Source of the DNA: Sphingobacterium sp. ML3W
GTDB taxonomy: Bacteria > Bacteroidota > Bacteroidia > Sphingobacteriales > Sphingobacteriaceae
Assembly (NCBI RefSeq): GCF_000747525.1
Contig: NZ_CP009278.1
Coordinates: 3,286,001-3,350,000, forward strand
Direction of reading: 5' to 3'
Length of the DNA stretch: 64,000 nucleotides
Shown here piece by piece: positions 24,176 through 34,735 of the stretch. Below the pieces are notes generated by a model that ran no database searches, was not told the origin of the DNA, and was given only the letters and a program-made list of their open reading frames with translations. A program made the translations under genes and the position numbers. Positions within the stretch are counted from its first letter, which is position 1. Each line of letters opens with the position of its first letter.

Positions 24176-25504
24176 ATGAAGTTTAGACAAATAGCCTTTT
24201 CTTTGGCCGCCATGACGACAGTATGCAATGTCGGTTATGCCCAACAAACAGGCAATGAAGCACTGCCTGCTAAAGCAAGTCTGCAGCAGCTCATTGACTA
24301 TGCTCTTAGCAATAAGATTAGTCTTATGCAAGCTGCAATTGATGAAGAGATTGGTGAAAAAGATATAGACATAGCATTGTCAGGTTGGTTGCCACAAGTA
24401 AATGCATCTGGATCTTATAACTATAATGTTAAGATTCCGACATCTGCTATAGATGGAAAAAATATTGCTTTAGGACAAAAGAACGCTAGTGCTTTGGTAC
24501 TGCAGGCTGATCAGCAGATTTTAAATCCGGCACTGATGCAAGCTTCTAAAGCCGCAACATTAATCCGTCAGTCGAACAAACAAAACACGGAAAGTCAAAA
24601 AATAAATACTGTCGTTGAGGTGAGTAAGGCCTATTATGATATTTTGACAAGTGAAGAGCAAATCAAAATTGTTCGCGAAAATATCGCTAGACTTCAAAAA
24701 CAGTACAATGATGCCAAGGTGCGCTATGAAGTTGGTCTGGTTGACAAAACTGACTTTAAAAGAGCGCAAATTGCCTTGAGTAATGCAAATGCCGACGAAA
24801 AACGTACAGTAGAATTACGTAGATACAAATATGAATACTTGAAGAATGTCTTATCAGTGGATAAAACTGCTGATATCACGTTGTCTTTCGAGAATACAAG
24901 TATGGAAAATGAGATTTTACTCGATACGACTTCCAGCGCAGTAGTAACAAATAGAATTGAGTTCCAACAATTGCAAACTTCCAAAAAGATGCAAGAATTA
25001 GAAACACAATACTATAAGTGGACCTACCTACCGAATGTAAGTGCTTTCTATAATTATTCATTCAATTATAGAAATGATAAGTTCAATGATTTATACAGTA
25101 ACAATTTTCCAAGTTCGATAGCTGGACTATCTGTTTCTATTCCAATTTTCCAAGGATTTAAAAGAAAACATCAGATTAATCAATCTAAACTTCGCGAAAG
25201 TAGGATTGATTTAAGTATGGAAGATTTGAAAAACCAGGTCAACACGGAGTATGCGTTAGCTACGGCATCTTACAATGCAAATTTGATTGATTGGAAAACG
25301 TCAAAGGATAATGTTGATTTATCTAAAGAGGTATATGATACTATCAAATTACAATATGATGAAGGTATCAAAACTTACTTGGATTTAATGACAGCTGAGA
25401 CTGATTTAAAGACAAGTCAATTGAATTATTTAAATGCGCTATATGCACTTCTATCAACTAAGTTAGATGTTCAGAAAGCATTAGGAACCGTAGAAATAAA
25501 ATAA
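24176..25504 (+). CDS. TolC-family outer-membrane efflux protein
   Basis: The 442-residue protein has a signal peptide (ending GYAQQ) and the TolC pattern of two repeats with long coiled-coil helices: KASLQQLIDYALSNKISLMQA, YDILTSEEQIKIVRENIARLQKQYNDAKVRYEVGLVDKTDFKRAQIAL and LYEVYDT-like KEVYDTIKLQYDEGIKTYLDLMTAETDLKTSQLNYLNALY. It forms the outer-membrane exit duct of the RND pump encoded by the next two genes. It lies 5 nt after the regulator. Confidence 0.93.
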   Translation: MKFRQIAFSLAAMTTVCNVGYAQQTGNEALPAKASLQQLIDYALSNKISLMQAAIDEEIGEKDIDIALSGWLPQVNASGSYNYNVKIPTSAIDGKNIALGQKNASALVLQADQQILNPALMQASKAATLIRQSNKQNTESQKINTVVEVSKAYYDILTSEEQIKIVRENIARLQKQYNDAKVRYEVGLVDKTDFKRAQIALSNANADEKRTVELRRYKYEYLKNVLSVDKTADITLSFENTSMENEILLDTTSSAVVTNRIEFQQLQTSKKMQELETQYYKWTYLPNVSAFYNYSFNYRNDKFNDLYSNNFPSSIAGLSVSIPIFQGFKRKHQINQSKLRESRIDLSMEDLKNQVNTEYALATASYNANLIDWKTSKDNVDLSKEVYDTIKLQYDEGIKTYLDLMTAETDLKTSQLNYLNALYALLSTKLDVQKALGTVEIK

Positions 25505-25529
25505 ACAACTTTAAGAAACCAAGAATATC

Positions 25530-26669
25530 ATGAATAAAAAACATTTATTAGCAGCTTTTTTTATCGGGACTACGCTTATCTGGCAGTCATGTGGCAATAA
25601 AGATGCACAGAAACAACAAGCTGCACAACAAGCAGAACGTGTTGTACCTGTAAGTCTTGCAGCTGCAACAGAAGAGGTCGTGACAGGAAGCCAGACTTAT
25701 CCCGCTACTGTAAAACCTTTAAACGAAGCTGATTTATTTGCTGAGGTTTCTGGTTATGTAACGCAAATATTTGTAACTGATGGCGCATCTGTTTCTAAAG
25801 GACAAAAACTATATGAAATTGATGGTACACGATATACTGCAGCATTAGATCAAGCGAAAGCTAATCTTGCTATAGCCCAGTCAAACTTAGATCGCGTTCA
25901 AACAGATTTAAATCGTTACCAAGCATTAGCAGATAAAGATGCGATTGCAAAACAAACCTTGGATTATGCGAAGACTGATTTTGCAAACCAAAAAGCACAA
26001 ATCTTGGCAGCTAAGGCTGCAGTGACTACAGCGCAAACAAACTTAAATCGATCTACTATCCGTGCTCCATTTGCTGGTATTGTAGGAATTTCAGATGTTC
26101 GCCTTGGTGCTTTGGTTAACCCTGGTAGTACCCGCTTAAATACGGTATCTTCTATCAATCCGATAGCTGTAGAAATTCAAGTTAGTGAGCGTGATATCCC
26201 ACAATTTGTAAGCCTACAAAAATCAGGAACTGCTTCACAAATTGGCGCGATACTACCTGATGGAACAGCATATACTGCTCCTGGTAGAGTTTCTACTATT
26301 GACCGTGCGGTAGATCCTCAAACAGGAACAATTAAAGTACGTGCTAATTTTGACAACCCTAACAATTCCTTAAGAGCAGGAATGAACTTATCGTTGAATA
26401 TTAAGACGAACTCTGCAAATGAAGAAATTGTCATTCCGTATAAAGCAGTTCAAGATCAATTAGGTGTATTTAATGTTTATGTAGTTGGTGACAGCAGTAG
26501 AGCAGAACAACGCCCAGTTGTGTTGGGATTAAAATTAGGTGACAAAGTAGTGATAAAATCAGGACTTAAGGCTGGTGAAAAAATTGTTGTTGATGGTATT
26601 ATGAATGTGCAAACCGGTGTAAAAGTGGCCGAAGCTCCTGCACCAGATGCCAATGCGCCAAAAAAATAA
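25530..26669 (+). CDS. RND efflux membrane-fusion (adaptor) lipoprotein
   Basis: The 379-residue protein has a lipobox IWQSC (Cys about 21). It then shows the adaptor order: a barrel-sandwich half (ADLFAEVSGYVTQIFVTDGASVSKGQKLYEID), a helical hairpin (ALDQAKANLAIAQSNLDRVQTDLNRYQALADKDAIAKQTLDYAK), the second half RAPFAGIVGISDVRLGALVNPG, a beta-barrel and an Ala/Pro tail. This is the AcrA/MexA type, joining the inner-membrane pump to the outer-membrane duct. It is third in the operon tetR-tolC-adaptor-permease. Confidence 0.94.
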   Translation: MNKKHLLAAFFIGTTLIWQSCGNKDAQKQQAAQQAERVVPVSLAAATEEVVTGSQTYPATVKPLNEADLFAEVSGYVTQIFVTDGASVSKGQKLYEIDGTRYTAALDQAKANLAIAQSNLDRVQTDLNRYQALADKDAIAKQTLDYAKTDFANQKAQILAAKAAVTTAQTNLNRSTIRAPFAGIVGISDVRLGALVNPGSTRLNTVSSINPIAVEIQVSERDIPQFVSLQKSGTASQIGAILPDGTAYTAPGRVSTIDRAVDPQTGTIKVRANFDNPNNSLRAGMNLSLNIKTNSANEEIVIPYKAVQDQLGVFNVYVVGDSSRAEQRPVVLGLKLGDKVVIKSGLKAGEKIVVDGIMNVQTGVKVAEAPAPDANAPKK

Positions 26670-26704
26670 TTTTTCACAGACTTTAATAAGATATACAAAA
26701 ACAT

Positions 26705-29700
26705 ATGATTTCAGAAGTTTTTATAAAAAGACCCGTCACTGCCATTGTGATTTCCATACTGATTATGATCGTAGGGGGAATTTCAATTGTGTCTTTGCCG
26801 ATCAGTCAGTATCCATCCGTAGCTCCTCCGACTGTATCGGTTACAGCAAACTATACGGGTGCTGATGCACAAACTGTTGAACAGACAGTTACGACTCCCA
26901 TTGAGAGTCAAATTAATGGTACTCCAGGCATGCTTTACATGTCTTCTAATAGTACATCGAATGGTCAATCTCAGATAACAGTAACCTTTGAAGTAGGTAC
27001 CGATATTGATATTGCGACTTTAGATGTACAAAACCGAGTTGGTATTGCCGAACCTGCGCTACCTGAAGCTGTAAAGCGTTTAGGAGTAACAACACGTAAA
27101 GCAAACACGGATATTTTGATGTTGGTTTCTCTTGTATCTCCAAAAGGTACACGCGATGCTAAATTCTTGGATAACTATGCCAATTTATATATCAAGGATG
27201 CGCTTTTGCGTATCAATGGTGTCGGTGAGGTAACTGCATTTGGACAGCCATTCTCTATGCGTGTTTGGTTAGATGCAAATAAATTAACCAGTTTAAATTT
27301 AACACCTGCTGATATATCAGCCTCGATCTCTGAGCAAAATCTAAGAATTCCGGGAGGATCCGTAGGTTCTACACCTCAAAAATCAGATCAGGTATTTGAA
27401 TATCCAGTAATTACGGATTCCGATTTATCTTCTGTAGACGATTTCGAAGAAATTATTGTTAAATCAAATACGGATGGGTCGATTGTTTTATTAAAAGACG
27501 TAGCTCGAGTTGAGTTGGGTCAATTCAGCTATGCCACTAGCACACGTGTAAATGGTTTGGTTTCTTCTGGTATGATGGTTTCCCAAACTCCAGGAGGTAA
27601 TGCTGTTCAGTCGGCAGAAGGTATTTATGCAGCACTAGAACAGTTGAAAAAATCATTCCCAGATGACGTTGACTATGTAGTAGGTTATGAGACAATCTCT
27701 GTTGTAAATGCTTCCATTGAATCCGTTATACATACTCTAATTGAAGCCTTGCTATTGGTAACTTTAGTTGTTTTCTTCTTCTTACAATCTTGGAGAGCAA
27801 CATTAATTCCAGTGTTAGCGATTCCGGTTTCAATTGTTGGTACATTTATCTTCTTCTTGTTATTTGGTTTCTCCATTAATAACTTGACTTTATTAGCATT
27901 CGTACTTGCCATTGGTATTGTGGTGGATGATGCGATTGTGGTCGTAGAGGCGGTACAACATTATATCGATCATTATAAAATGTCAGCCGCGGATGCAACC
28001 CGCCGCGCGATGAAAGATATTACAGCTCCTGTTATTGCGATTGCCTTAATTCTTTCAGCAGTATTCGTACCGGTAGGATTCATTCCAGGTATGGTCGGTC
28101 AATTGTACCAACAATTCTCCATCACCATTGCCGTTTCGGTTATGTTGTCGGCTTTTATTGCCTTATCATTAACCCCGGCATTATGTTCGATCATGCTAAA
28201 ACCTACAGCGGTTCACGCTGAAGCGAAAGGTCTTAACAAATTCTTTTACAAGTTTAACGTCTGGTTTGAAAAAGCAACGAACAGTTACTCAAATGGTGTA
28301 AAACATTGTATTAAAAAAGCACCATTAGCACTTATTATTTTGCTTTGTATCTTCATTGGTACGGGCTATATGTTCAATAAAAAACCAACTGGATTTATAC
28401 CAGGCGAAGATAACGGAATGTTCTTTGCGGGTATTACTCTACCAGAGGGCTCTTCTACCACACGTACACAGGAAATTCTACATGAAGTAGAGCAAGAACT
28501 ACGTAAGGATTATCCGGAGATTAAAGATATTACTGCTATTGCTGGTATCAATATACTTAACCGTGCTTTTCAACCAAACGTAGCAACGGTCTTCGTTTCA
28601 TTAAAACCTTGGAAAGAGAGAACCCGTACTGCAAACGATATTACGGGTGGTATCATGGGGAAATATGCTGGTTACAATAAAGCTCGCGTACTCGCTGTTA
28701 CCCCTCCTGCTATTCCAGGTTTAGGTACTTCGGGTGGTTTCAGTTTAATGATTGAAGATCAACAAACTGTTGACATCAAAGTGTTTGAAGGTGTAGTTGG
28801 AAAATTCTTAGCTGCAGCAAATCAAAGACCAGAAATCGGAATGGCTTATACGTTATTCAATACGAAAACTCCAAACTACAAACTCTCTGTCAATAGAGAG
28901 CAAGCTAAAAAAATGGGGGTTCCGATTTCTACGATCTATACGACTATTTCAGCTTATCTAGGTTCGTCCTATATTAATGATTTCACACGGTACGGACGTA
29001 ATTTTAGAGTAGTATCACAAGCTGACCAAGATTATCGCATGAATATAGAAGACATTAACAAGCTTTATGTTAATAATATGAAAGGCGAATCTGTTCCTTT
29101 AAGTTCATTGGTTACTTGGGAATTGGTGCAAAACCCAGCTATTATCAATCACTACAACATCTTTAGAAGTATCGAGGTTAGTGGTAGTGCTGCTCCTGGA
29201 TTCTCATCTGGTGACGCCATTAGAGCATTACAAGAGGTTGCAGCAGAAACATTACCAAATGGTTATAGTTATGATTTCTCAGGATTAGCCTTACAAGAGA
29301 CTAAATCTGGGAATATGACCATCATGATTTTTGGATTATGTATCTTATTTGTGTTCTTGCTATTGGCAGCCCTTTATGAAAGTTGGTCTGTACCATTCTC
29401 CATTTTATTATCGGTTCCACTTGGCGTGTTTGGGGCAATTTTGACTTTAACTTTGATACCGACTTTGGATAACAATATATATGCTCAAATTGGTTTAGTT
29501 GCTATTATCGGTTTGGCCGCGAAGAATGCTATTCTAATCGTTGAGTTTGCCAAAGAACGTGTAGATATCGGTATGAACTTATACGATGCAACATTAGATG
29601 CCGTTAAACTTCGTCTTCGACCAATTATCATGACATCATTTGCTTTTATCTTGGGTATCATTCCTTTGATGCTTTCTACAGGTGCTGGAGCCATTTCTCG

Positions 29701-29875
29701 TCAAACTATTGGTTGGACAGTGTTTGGTGGTATGACTGCGGCGACAGTTTTAGCTATCTTTTTTGTACCCGTGCTGTTCGTTGTGATTACACGATTAGCA
29801 TATGGTAAGAAGAAATTAGCCGAATTGGAAGCGAATTTTGATGAAGAAAAAGCGAAGAATTTATCTGCGCATTAA
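26705..29875 (+). CDS. RND multidrug efflux permease (HAE1/AcrB type)
   Basis: The 1056-residue length is typical of AcrB. It starts with ISEVFIKRPVTAIVISILIMIVGG and shows GIVVDDAIVVVEAV with the two adjacent Asp of the proton pathway, IALSLTPALCSIML, the second pore region GEDNGMFFAGITLPEGSST and the second-repeat helices up to GWTVFGGMTAATVLAIFFVPVLFV. It is the proton-driven inner-membrane pump of the tripartite system. The operon is complete and closed by a strong terminator. Substrates are unknown; hydrophobic drugs, dyes or bile-like amphiphiles are usual for HAE1 pumps. Confidence 0.95.
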   Translation: MISEVFIKRPVTAIVISILIMIVGGISIVSLPISQYPSVAPPTVSVTANYTGADAQTVEQTVTTPIESQINGTPGMLYMSSNSTSNGQSQITVTFEVGTDIDIATLDVQNRVGIAEPALPEAVKRLGVTTRKANTDILMLVSLVSPKGTRDAKFLDNYANLYIKDALLRINGVGEVTAFGQPFSMRVWLDANKLTSLNLTPADISASISEQNLRIPGGSVGSTPQKSDQVFEYPVITDSDLSSVDDFEEIIVKSNTDGSIVLLKDVARVELGQFSYATSTRVNGLVSSGMMVSQTPGGNAVQSAEGIYAALEQLKKSFPDDVDYVVGYETISVVNASIESVIHTLIEALLLVTLVVFFFLQSWRATLIPVLAIPVSIVGTFIFFLLFGFSINNLTLLAFVLAIGIVVDDAIVVVEAVQHYIDHYKMSAADATRRAMKDITAPVIAIALILSAVFVPVGFIPGMVGQLYQQFSITIAVSVMLSAFIALSLTPALCSIMLKPTAVHAEAKGLNKFFYKFNVWFEKATNSYSNGVKHCIKKAPLALIILLCIFIGTGYMFNKKPTGFIPGEDNGMFFAGITLPEGSSTTRTQEILHEVEQELRKDYPEIKDITAIAGINILNRAFQPNVATVFVSLKPWKERTRTANDITGGIMGKYAGYNKARVLAVTPPAIPGLGTSGGFSLMIEDQQTVDIKVFEGVVGKFLAAANQRPEIGMAYTLFNTKTPNYKLSVNREQAKKMGVPISTIYTTISAYLGSSYINDFTRYGRNFRVVSQADQDYRMNIEDINKLYVNNMKGESVPLSSLVTWELVQNPAIINHYNIFRSIEVSGSAAPGFSSGDAIRALQEVAAETLPNGYSYDFSGLALQETKSGNMTIMIFGLCILFVFLLLAALYESWSVPFSILLSVPLGVFGAILTLTLIPTLDNNIYAQIGLVAIIGLAAKNAILIVEFAKERVDIGMNLYDATLDAVKLRLRPIIMTSFAFILGIIPLMLSTGAGAISRQTIGWTVFGGMTAATVLAIFFVPVLFVVITRLAYGKKKLAELEANFDEEKAKNLSAH

Positions 29876-29906
29876 GCTTATCATTAAATTATCTCAATTT
29901 TATAAA

Positions 29907-29944
29907 GAAAGCCTTTCAATTCAATTTGAAAGGCTTTCCTTTTT
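29907..29944 (+). terminator. Terminator of the RND efflux operon
   Basis: A 13-bp stem (29907-29919 with 29926-29938) is followed by CTTTTT. Confidence 0.88.
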
Positions 29945-30073
29945 AATAAGATATTTCAAACCATTAACTATATATAGATTTGAAGCTTTAAACTTAACAA
30001 TAATCTTACAATTCAAAAATGGGTTAATGTTATCCGTATTTGATACTTTAGCAAATCAACTAACCTTCAAAAT

Positions 30074-31657
30074 ATGAAGCTAAAATTTATTACCTTACTA
30101 TTATTCGCTAGTAGCATAAGCATTCTGCATGCACAATCTGCCAAAGATTATGCAGATGCTTATCATGACTTACAAGTATTTGAGACCCCTCTAGCCGTTA
30201 AGCTAAAAAAAGGAGTCAAAAAATCTGATTTGAATAAAATCAAAAATCCGCAGGTTAAAGCAACTGCAATCTCCTTACTTAATAATCAATATGACCAAAA
30301 GTATCGGTTTGCAGAATACAAACCAGTCCTAAGTCCTACTGCCTTAGGACATAGCTTAATGATCGGTGATGGCTATAGTAAATATGAAAACATGACAGGA
30401 ATCTATCTTCCGATAGGTCGTCATATTATATCTGTTGACCATATCTCTCCCGAAAATAATGTTAAATTGATTGTTCCTAATTGGAACCGTCGTGCTCCTG
30501 AAGGAACAGATCCCACCAAAGACCCAAAGGGATGGGGTATCGTGAAGCAAGAATTTAAGCTTAACAATGGAATCAATATCATTGATGTAAAGAACTTTGA
30601 TGGATTGGCTTATATTGACTATTTCTCCGATGAACCGACAAAAGAAACCCCTATATCTGTGCATTTCATAGGAAGTCAAGTAAATGGTTATTTTGATATC
30701 GCCAAAAATAATGATCAAGATTGGGATAACTTAATCGATCACGCCGTTTATCCCATCATTGATGCAAAAGGTAAACATATTCAAATTGCATACCCTACTG
30801 CTGACATCAAAAAATATGCTTATGGTAAAGGCGTTGAGCTAATCAGTAACTATGACTCTCTGATTTACAGACAACATCGTATTATGGGACTTATTAAATA
30901 CAATAAGGTACCAGATAATAAAATTCTTTCACGTGTAAATTATAATTATTATATGTTTCGTGATGGTGACGGTGTTGCCTATATGGGTACTGAGCCAGGT
31001 AATGCTATGCCACTTGTTGTAGATCCGGCTCGCGTAATCAAAGGGGACCCGTGTTGGGGTTTTTCACATGAAGTCGGCCATGTACACCAATTAAGACCTT
31101 ATCTCAATTGGGGAGGACTGGGTGAAGTGAGCAACAATATTTTCTCACTCTATGTAACCACTTCTTACGGCAATAAAAGTCGTCTTTCAGAGCAAGGGAA
31201 TTACAAAAAGTCCAGAGCAAGCATCATTGATGGCAAAATAAGCTACTTACAGGACCCAGATGTATTCAATCGCTTAGTGCCTTTCTGGCAATTGCAATTG
31301 TATTTTGCAAATCAGGGCAACAATCCTAATTTCTATCCCGATCTATTTGAAGCCTTCCGCAAGCAGAATCCAGAGCGTAGAAGCAGGCGTGGTGACGGTC
31401 AAGTTATGGGCGGTCGTGGAAACAACCCAGCTGTCCATCAGTTAAATTTCGTAAAAACTGCATCCGAGGTTTCAAAACTTGATCTGACAGATTTCTTTGA
31501 TCTGTATGGCTTCTTTCATGTAGACAAATTTACGTACGATGATTACGGCACCTATACATATGAAATGACCCAAGAAATGGTTGACATGTGTAAACAGGAA
31601 ATTAAAAAGCTGAATTTCCCTAAACCAAGTATGGATATCTCGACTTTAGCAGATTAA
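30074..31657 (+). CDS. M60-family secreted metallopeptidase
   Basis: A Sec signal peptide (ending LHAQS near 21) precedes a beta-rich accessory domain (ALGHSLMIGDGYSKYENMTGIYLPIGRHIISVDHI...) and the catalytic part with FSHEVGHVHQLRPYLNWGGLGEVSNNIF: HEVGH gives two His and the catalytic Glu, and Glu in GLGEVSNN is a likely third ligand. This is the M60 (enhancin-like) pattern; family members cleave mucin or other glycoproteins. The 527-residue length fits a single catalytic module without carbohydrate-binding modules. It is a single gene with a terminator shared with glmM. The substrate here is an inference. Confidence 0.85.
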   Translation: MKLKFITLLLFASSISILHAQSAKDYADAYHDLQVFETPLAVKLKKGVKKSDLNKIKNPQVKATAISLLNNQYDQKYRFAEYKPVLSPTALGHSLMIGDGYSKYENMTGIYLPIGRHIISVDHISPENNVKLIVPNWNRRAPEGTDPTKDPKGWGIVKQEFKLNNGINIIDVKNFDGLAYIDYFSDEPTKETPISVHFIGSQVNGYFDIAKNNDQDWDNLIDHAVYPIIDAKGKHIQIAYPTADIKKYAYGKGVELISNYDSLIYRQHRIMGLIKYNKVPDNKILSRVNYNYYMFRDGDGVAYMGTEPGNAMPLVVDPARVIKGDPCWGFSHEVGHVHQLRPYLNWGGLGEVSNNIFSLYVTTSYGNKSRLSEQGNYKKSRASIIDGKISYLQDPDVFNRLVPFWQLQLYFANQGNNPNFYPDLFEAFRKQNPERRSRRGDGQVMGGRGNNPAVHQLNFVKTASEVSKLDLTDFFDLYGFFHVDKFTYDDYGTYTYEMTQEMVDMCKQEIKKLNFPKPSMDISTLAD

Positions 31658-31700
31658 TATCTGAATATAAAACGAAATCGAAAATTGCCTCTCCTAGTTA

Positions 31701-31743
31701 ATAAAAATGGGCTATTCATTTATCATGAATAGCCCATTTTTAT
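31701..31743. terminator. Bidirectional terminator between M60 peptidase and glmM
   Basis: A perfect 19-bp stem (31701-31719 with 31725-31743) with A5 and T5 tracts stands between the convergent genes. Confidence 0.9.
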
Positions 31744-31757
31744 ATTACTTTTTATAC

Positions 31758-33140
31758 TTATTTCGTGATTGCTTCAATCTCTGTCATTATTTTTTGTGCA
31801 ATAGCTTCTGCAGCTTCTGCAGTAGGACCTTCGGAATAAATACGAATAATAGGTTCTGTATTAGATTTCCGTAAATGAACCCATTCGTTTTCAAAATCGA
31901 TCTTCAATCCGTCAACAATGGAGTGTTCTTCATCTTTATATTTTTCCTGCATTTTGGCCAATAGGTCATCGATATCCAATTCAGGGGTTAGCGTAATCTT
32001 GTTTTTAGACATGAAATATTGCGGTAACTCAGCTCTGTATGTAGAGACTTTTTTACCTAATTTCGCCAGATGCGTTAAAAATATTGCAACACCCACCAAT
32101 GCATCACGTCCGTAGTGGGATGCTGGATAAATAACACCGCCATTACCCTCTCCTCCAATCACCGCATTTACTTCTTTCATTTTAGTCACAACATTCACTT
32201 CTCCGACTGCTGCTGCAAAATATTGACCACCATGTTTCACCGTTACATCACGCAAAGCTCTAGTTGATGATAAATTGGAGACTGTATTTCCTTTTGTATG
32301 TTGTAAAATATAATCTGCTACAGCTACTAAGGTATACTCTTCTCCAAATAAATCTCCATCCTCCATCATGAAAACCAAACGGTCTACATCTGGATCTACT
32401 GCAATTCCCAAATCGGCACCATTATCTAATACGGCTTTGGAAAGATCCCTTAGATTTTCTTTTAATGGTTCGGGATTATGCTGAAAATGACCGTCCGGCT
32501 CACAATGGATTGTATAAATAGTTTCGACACCTAAAGCTTTAAGCAAAGCTGGAATAAATAAACCTCCAGTACTGTTGACAGCATCAACTGCAATTTTGAA
32601 GTTTGCATTTTTTATTGCTTCAACATCAACAAGATCTAGTGCTAATACATCGTCTATATGCTTCTGCATATAACTAGTGTCTTTCGTTACGGAACCTAAG
32701 TTATCAAATTCAGCAAAGTCAAAATCTAAACTTTCACCCAAGGCTAATACTTCTTTACCTTCTTCATCATTGATAAATTCACCCTTTGCATTTAACAATT
32801 TCAGGGCATTCCATTGTCCTGGGTTATGAGAAGCAGTTAAAATAATCCCCCCACCTGCATTTTCCTTAGGTACTGCAATCTCAACGGTAGGTGTTGTGGA
32901 TAAACCGAGATCAATTACATCTACACCAATGCTTTGTAATGTACCAATAACCAAATTACTGACCATTTCACCAGAAACTCGAGCATCGCGACCTACAACA
33001 ATTTTATTGATGCCAGTCTGTTTCACAATGATTTTACCATAAGCTGCTGTGAATTTCACGATATCGATTGGAGTCAACCCTTCTCCAGAACGACCACCAA
33101 TGGTACCTCTAATACCAGATATTGATTTAATTAAAGTCAT
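31758..33140 (-). CDS. glmM: Phosphoglucosamine mutase
   Basis: The 460-residue protein holds the active phosphoserine loop GGIILTASHNPGQWNALKLLN (Ser about residue 103), metal-binding DPDVDRLVFM (DxDxDR), GEGNGGVIYPASHYGRDALVG and the phosphate loop RKSNTEPIIRIYSEG. It interconverts glucosamine-6-phosphate and glucosamine-1-phosphate for peptidoglycan and LPS precursors. The GlmM call rather than phosphomannomutase follows from GEGNGG-type sugar loop; in Bacteroidota the two are close, so symbol certainty is moderate. It stands alone. Confidence 0.88.
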   Translation of the reverse strand: MTLIKSISGIRGTIGGRSGEGLTPIDIVKFTAAYGKIIVKQTGINKIVVGRDARVSGEMVSNLVIGTLQSIGVDVIDLGLSTTPTVEIAVPKENAGGGIILTASHNPGQWNALKLLNAKGEFINDEEGKEVLALGESLDFDFAEFDNLGSVTKDTSYMQKHIDDVLALDLVDVEAIKNANFKIAVDAVNSTGGLFIPALLKALGVETIYTIHCEPDGHFQHNPEPLKENLRDLSKAVLDNGADLGIAVDPDVDRLVFMMEDGDLFGEEYTLVAVADYILQHTKGNTVSNLSSTRALRDVTVKHGGQYFAAAVGEVNVVTKMKEVNAVIGGEGNGGVIYPASHYGRDALVGVAIFLTHLAKLGKKVSTYRAELPQYFMSKNKITLTPELDIDDLLAKMQEKYKDEEHSIVDGLKIDFENEWVHLRKSNTEPIIRIYSEGPTAEAAEAIAQKIMTEIEAITK

Positions 33141-33344
33141 GTTAAATTACGTTTATTCTGTAAAAATAAGACAATAGTCCTAATATTTATAATAAAGAGC
33201 TTCCTTTTCTAAAATAATTAACATACTTTTGTTGCAACATTGTTTCTTTTACATATATATCAACATCAAATTGAAATTATTTATACATTTGAAATCAGAT
33301 TAGAGAAATCTGTCTTTAAATAATTTCAATTTAAAAGCATCAAA

Positions 33345-33929
33345 ATGATTGACCAAATTGTACATATAGATCAGGAAATTTTTTTAGCCATCAACCAAGG
33401 ATTAAGTAATCCGGTTTTTGACTGGCTACTTCCTATTTTACGCAATCCATATACTTGGGCACCATTATACTTATTTTTAGTGATTTTCTTCATTAAGACT
33501 TATGGTAAAACAGGCATTCTGATTGTCGTAATGACTCTTGCTACATTCGGTGCATCTGATGCTATATCGTCACATGTGATAAAAAAAACAGTCAAACGAG
33601 TAAGGCCTTGTAATGACATCGAATTCAAAGAAGATGTCAATATACGAGTAAGATGTGGCTCTGGATTCAGCTTTACCTCCTCCCATGCGACCAATCATTT
33701 TGCTTTGGCATTTTTCTGGATCGTTCTATTTAGAAGGAAATGGAAACATGCGATGTGGCTATGTATCACATGGGCTACATTAATCTCGGTATCCCAAATC
33801 TATGTAGGTGTCCACTATCCATTCGATATCCTCTGTGGCGCCATTTTAGGCATCCTTATTGGTCTTGCAACCGGATACATCTTTAAAAAAATCATGCCAA
33901 CATTCTTTAATCCCGTAATAGCGAAATGA
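33345..33929 (+). CDS. PAP2-family membrane phosphatase
   Basis: The 194-residue protein has five or so transmembrane segments and the three PAP2 motifs: KKTVKRVRPC (KxxxxxxRP), FSFTSSHATNHFA (SxxSH) and SQIYVGVHYPFDILCGAILG (R/QxxxGxHxxxD). It dephosphorylates lipid phosphates such as undecaprenyl pyrophosphate or phosphatidic acid at the outer face of the membrane. The stop overlaps the ZIP gene start by 4 nt, so the two are one operon. Confidence 0.9.
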   Translation: MIDQIVHIDQEIFLAINQGLSNPVFDWLLPILRNPYTWAPLYLFLVIFFIKTYGKTGILIVVMTLATFGASDAISSHVIKKTVKRVRPCNDIEFKEDVNIRVRCGSGFSFTSSHATNHFALAFFWIVLFRRKWKHAMWLCITWATLISVSQIYVGVHYPFDILCGAILGILIGLATGYIFKKIMPTFFNPVIAK

Positions 33930-34735
33930 GCGCAATCATCTTAGTCAGTATTCTATTCTTCTCCGCATTAGCAAGTGGTTTAGCCGTATTTTTTGTCAAA
34001 AGGAATAATACTAATTTACTTAAATTAATATTATCTTTCAGTGGTGCATATTTATTCGCAATCACTGTATTACACCTCATACCGCACGTATATCAAACAC
34101 GTACTACAGATGCTGAAGTCTTAGGTATATATGTATTGGGAGGATTTTTGTTTCAACTTGTCTTAGAGCAATTTTCACAAGGAATTGAACATGGGCATCT
34201 GCATCAAGACGAAGGCCATCAACATGCCTTTCCTATGGGAATCATGATTAGTTTATGTCTTCATGCATTCTTAGAAGGGATGCCATTGGCTGCGACACAT
34301 CAAACAGAGCTTGTCTTTGGCATTGCAATTCATCATATTCCGGCAGCATTTGCTTTAGGAAGTTTATTAATTAGCACACATCTTTCCAAAAAGAAGATTA
34401 CAACCCTTTTAGTAATCTTTGCAGCCATGACTCCACTAGGTTTCTCTTTTAGTAAAGCAATCAGTACCGGAGAAATTGGTAATATTCATCAATATTTCGA
34501 TAAGATTATGGCCGTAGTTATTGGTATATTTCTACATATATCAACAACGATTTTATTCGAGTCAGGATCTGCTGACCACCATAAATTCAATAAAAAGAAA
34601 ATGATAGCCGTCTTTGTTGGTGTTGCGATTGCATTGATGAATTTCTTATTCGATGGACATGACCATAGTCATCCATCTTCAGATAGCCAAGAGATCAATC
34701 ACAATCATGATCACAGTCATGACCATGATCATTAA
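33926..34735 (+). CDS. ZIP-family metal transporter
   Basis: The 269-residue protein has eight hydrophobic segments with the ZIP signature SLCLHAFLEGMPLA and GIAIHHIPAAFALG, the His/Glu metal site of helices 4 and 5. Two His-rich stretches lie outside the helices: EHGHLHQDEGHQH in the middle loop and HDHSHPSSDSQEINHNHDHSHDHDH at the C-terminus; both probably bind zinc or iron. It is coupled to the PAP2 gene (ATGA overlap) and converges with the MarR gene. Confidence 0.9.
   Translation: MSAIILVSILFFSALASGLAVFFVKRNNTNLLKLILSFSGAYLFAITVLHLIPHVYQTRTTDAEVLGIYVLGGFLFQLVLEQFSQGIEHGHLHQDEGHQHAFPMGIMISLCLHAFLEGMPLAATHQTELVFGIAIHHIPAAFALGSLLISTHLSKKKITTLLVIFAAMTPLGFSFSKAISTGEIGNIHQYFDKIMAVVIGIFLHISTTILFESGSADHHKFNKKKMIAVFVGVAIALMNFLFDGHDHSHPSSDSQEINHNHDHSHDHDH

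Noticed and set aside
29838..30077. Frame of 79 codons between the RND permease and the M60 gene
   Set aside because: It starts inside the permease gene and runs through its terminator hairpin, so it cannot be a normal gene.
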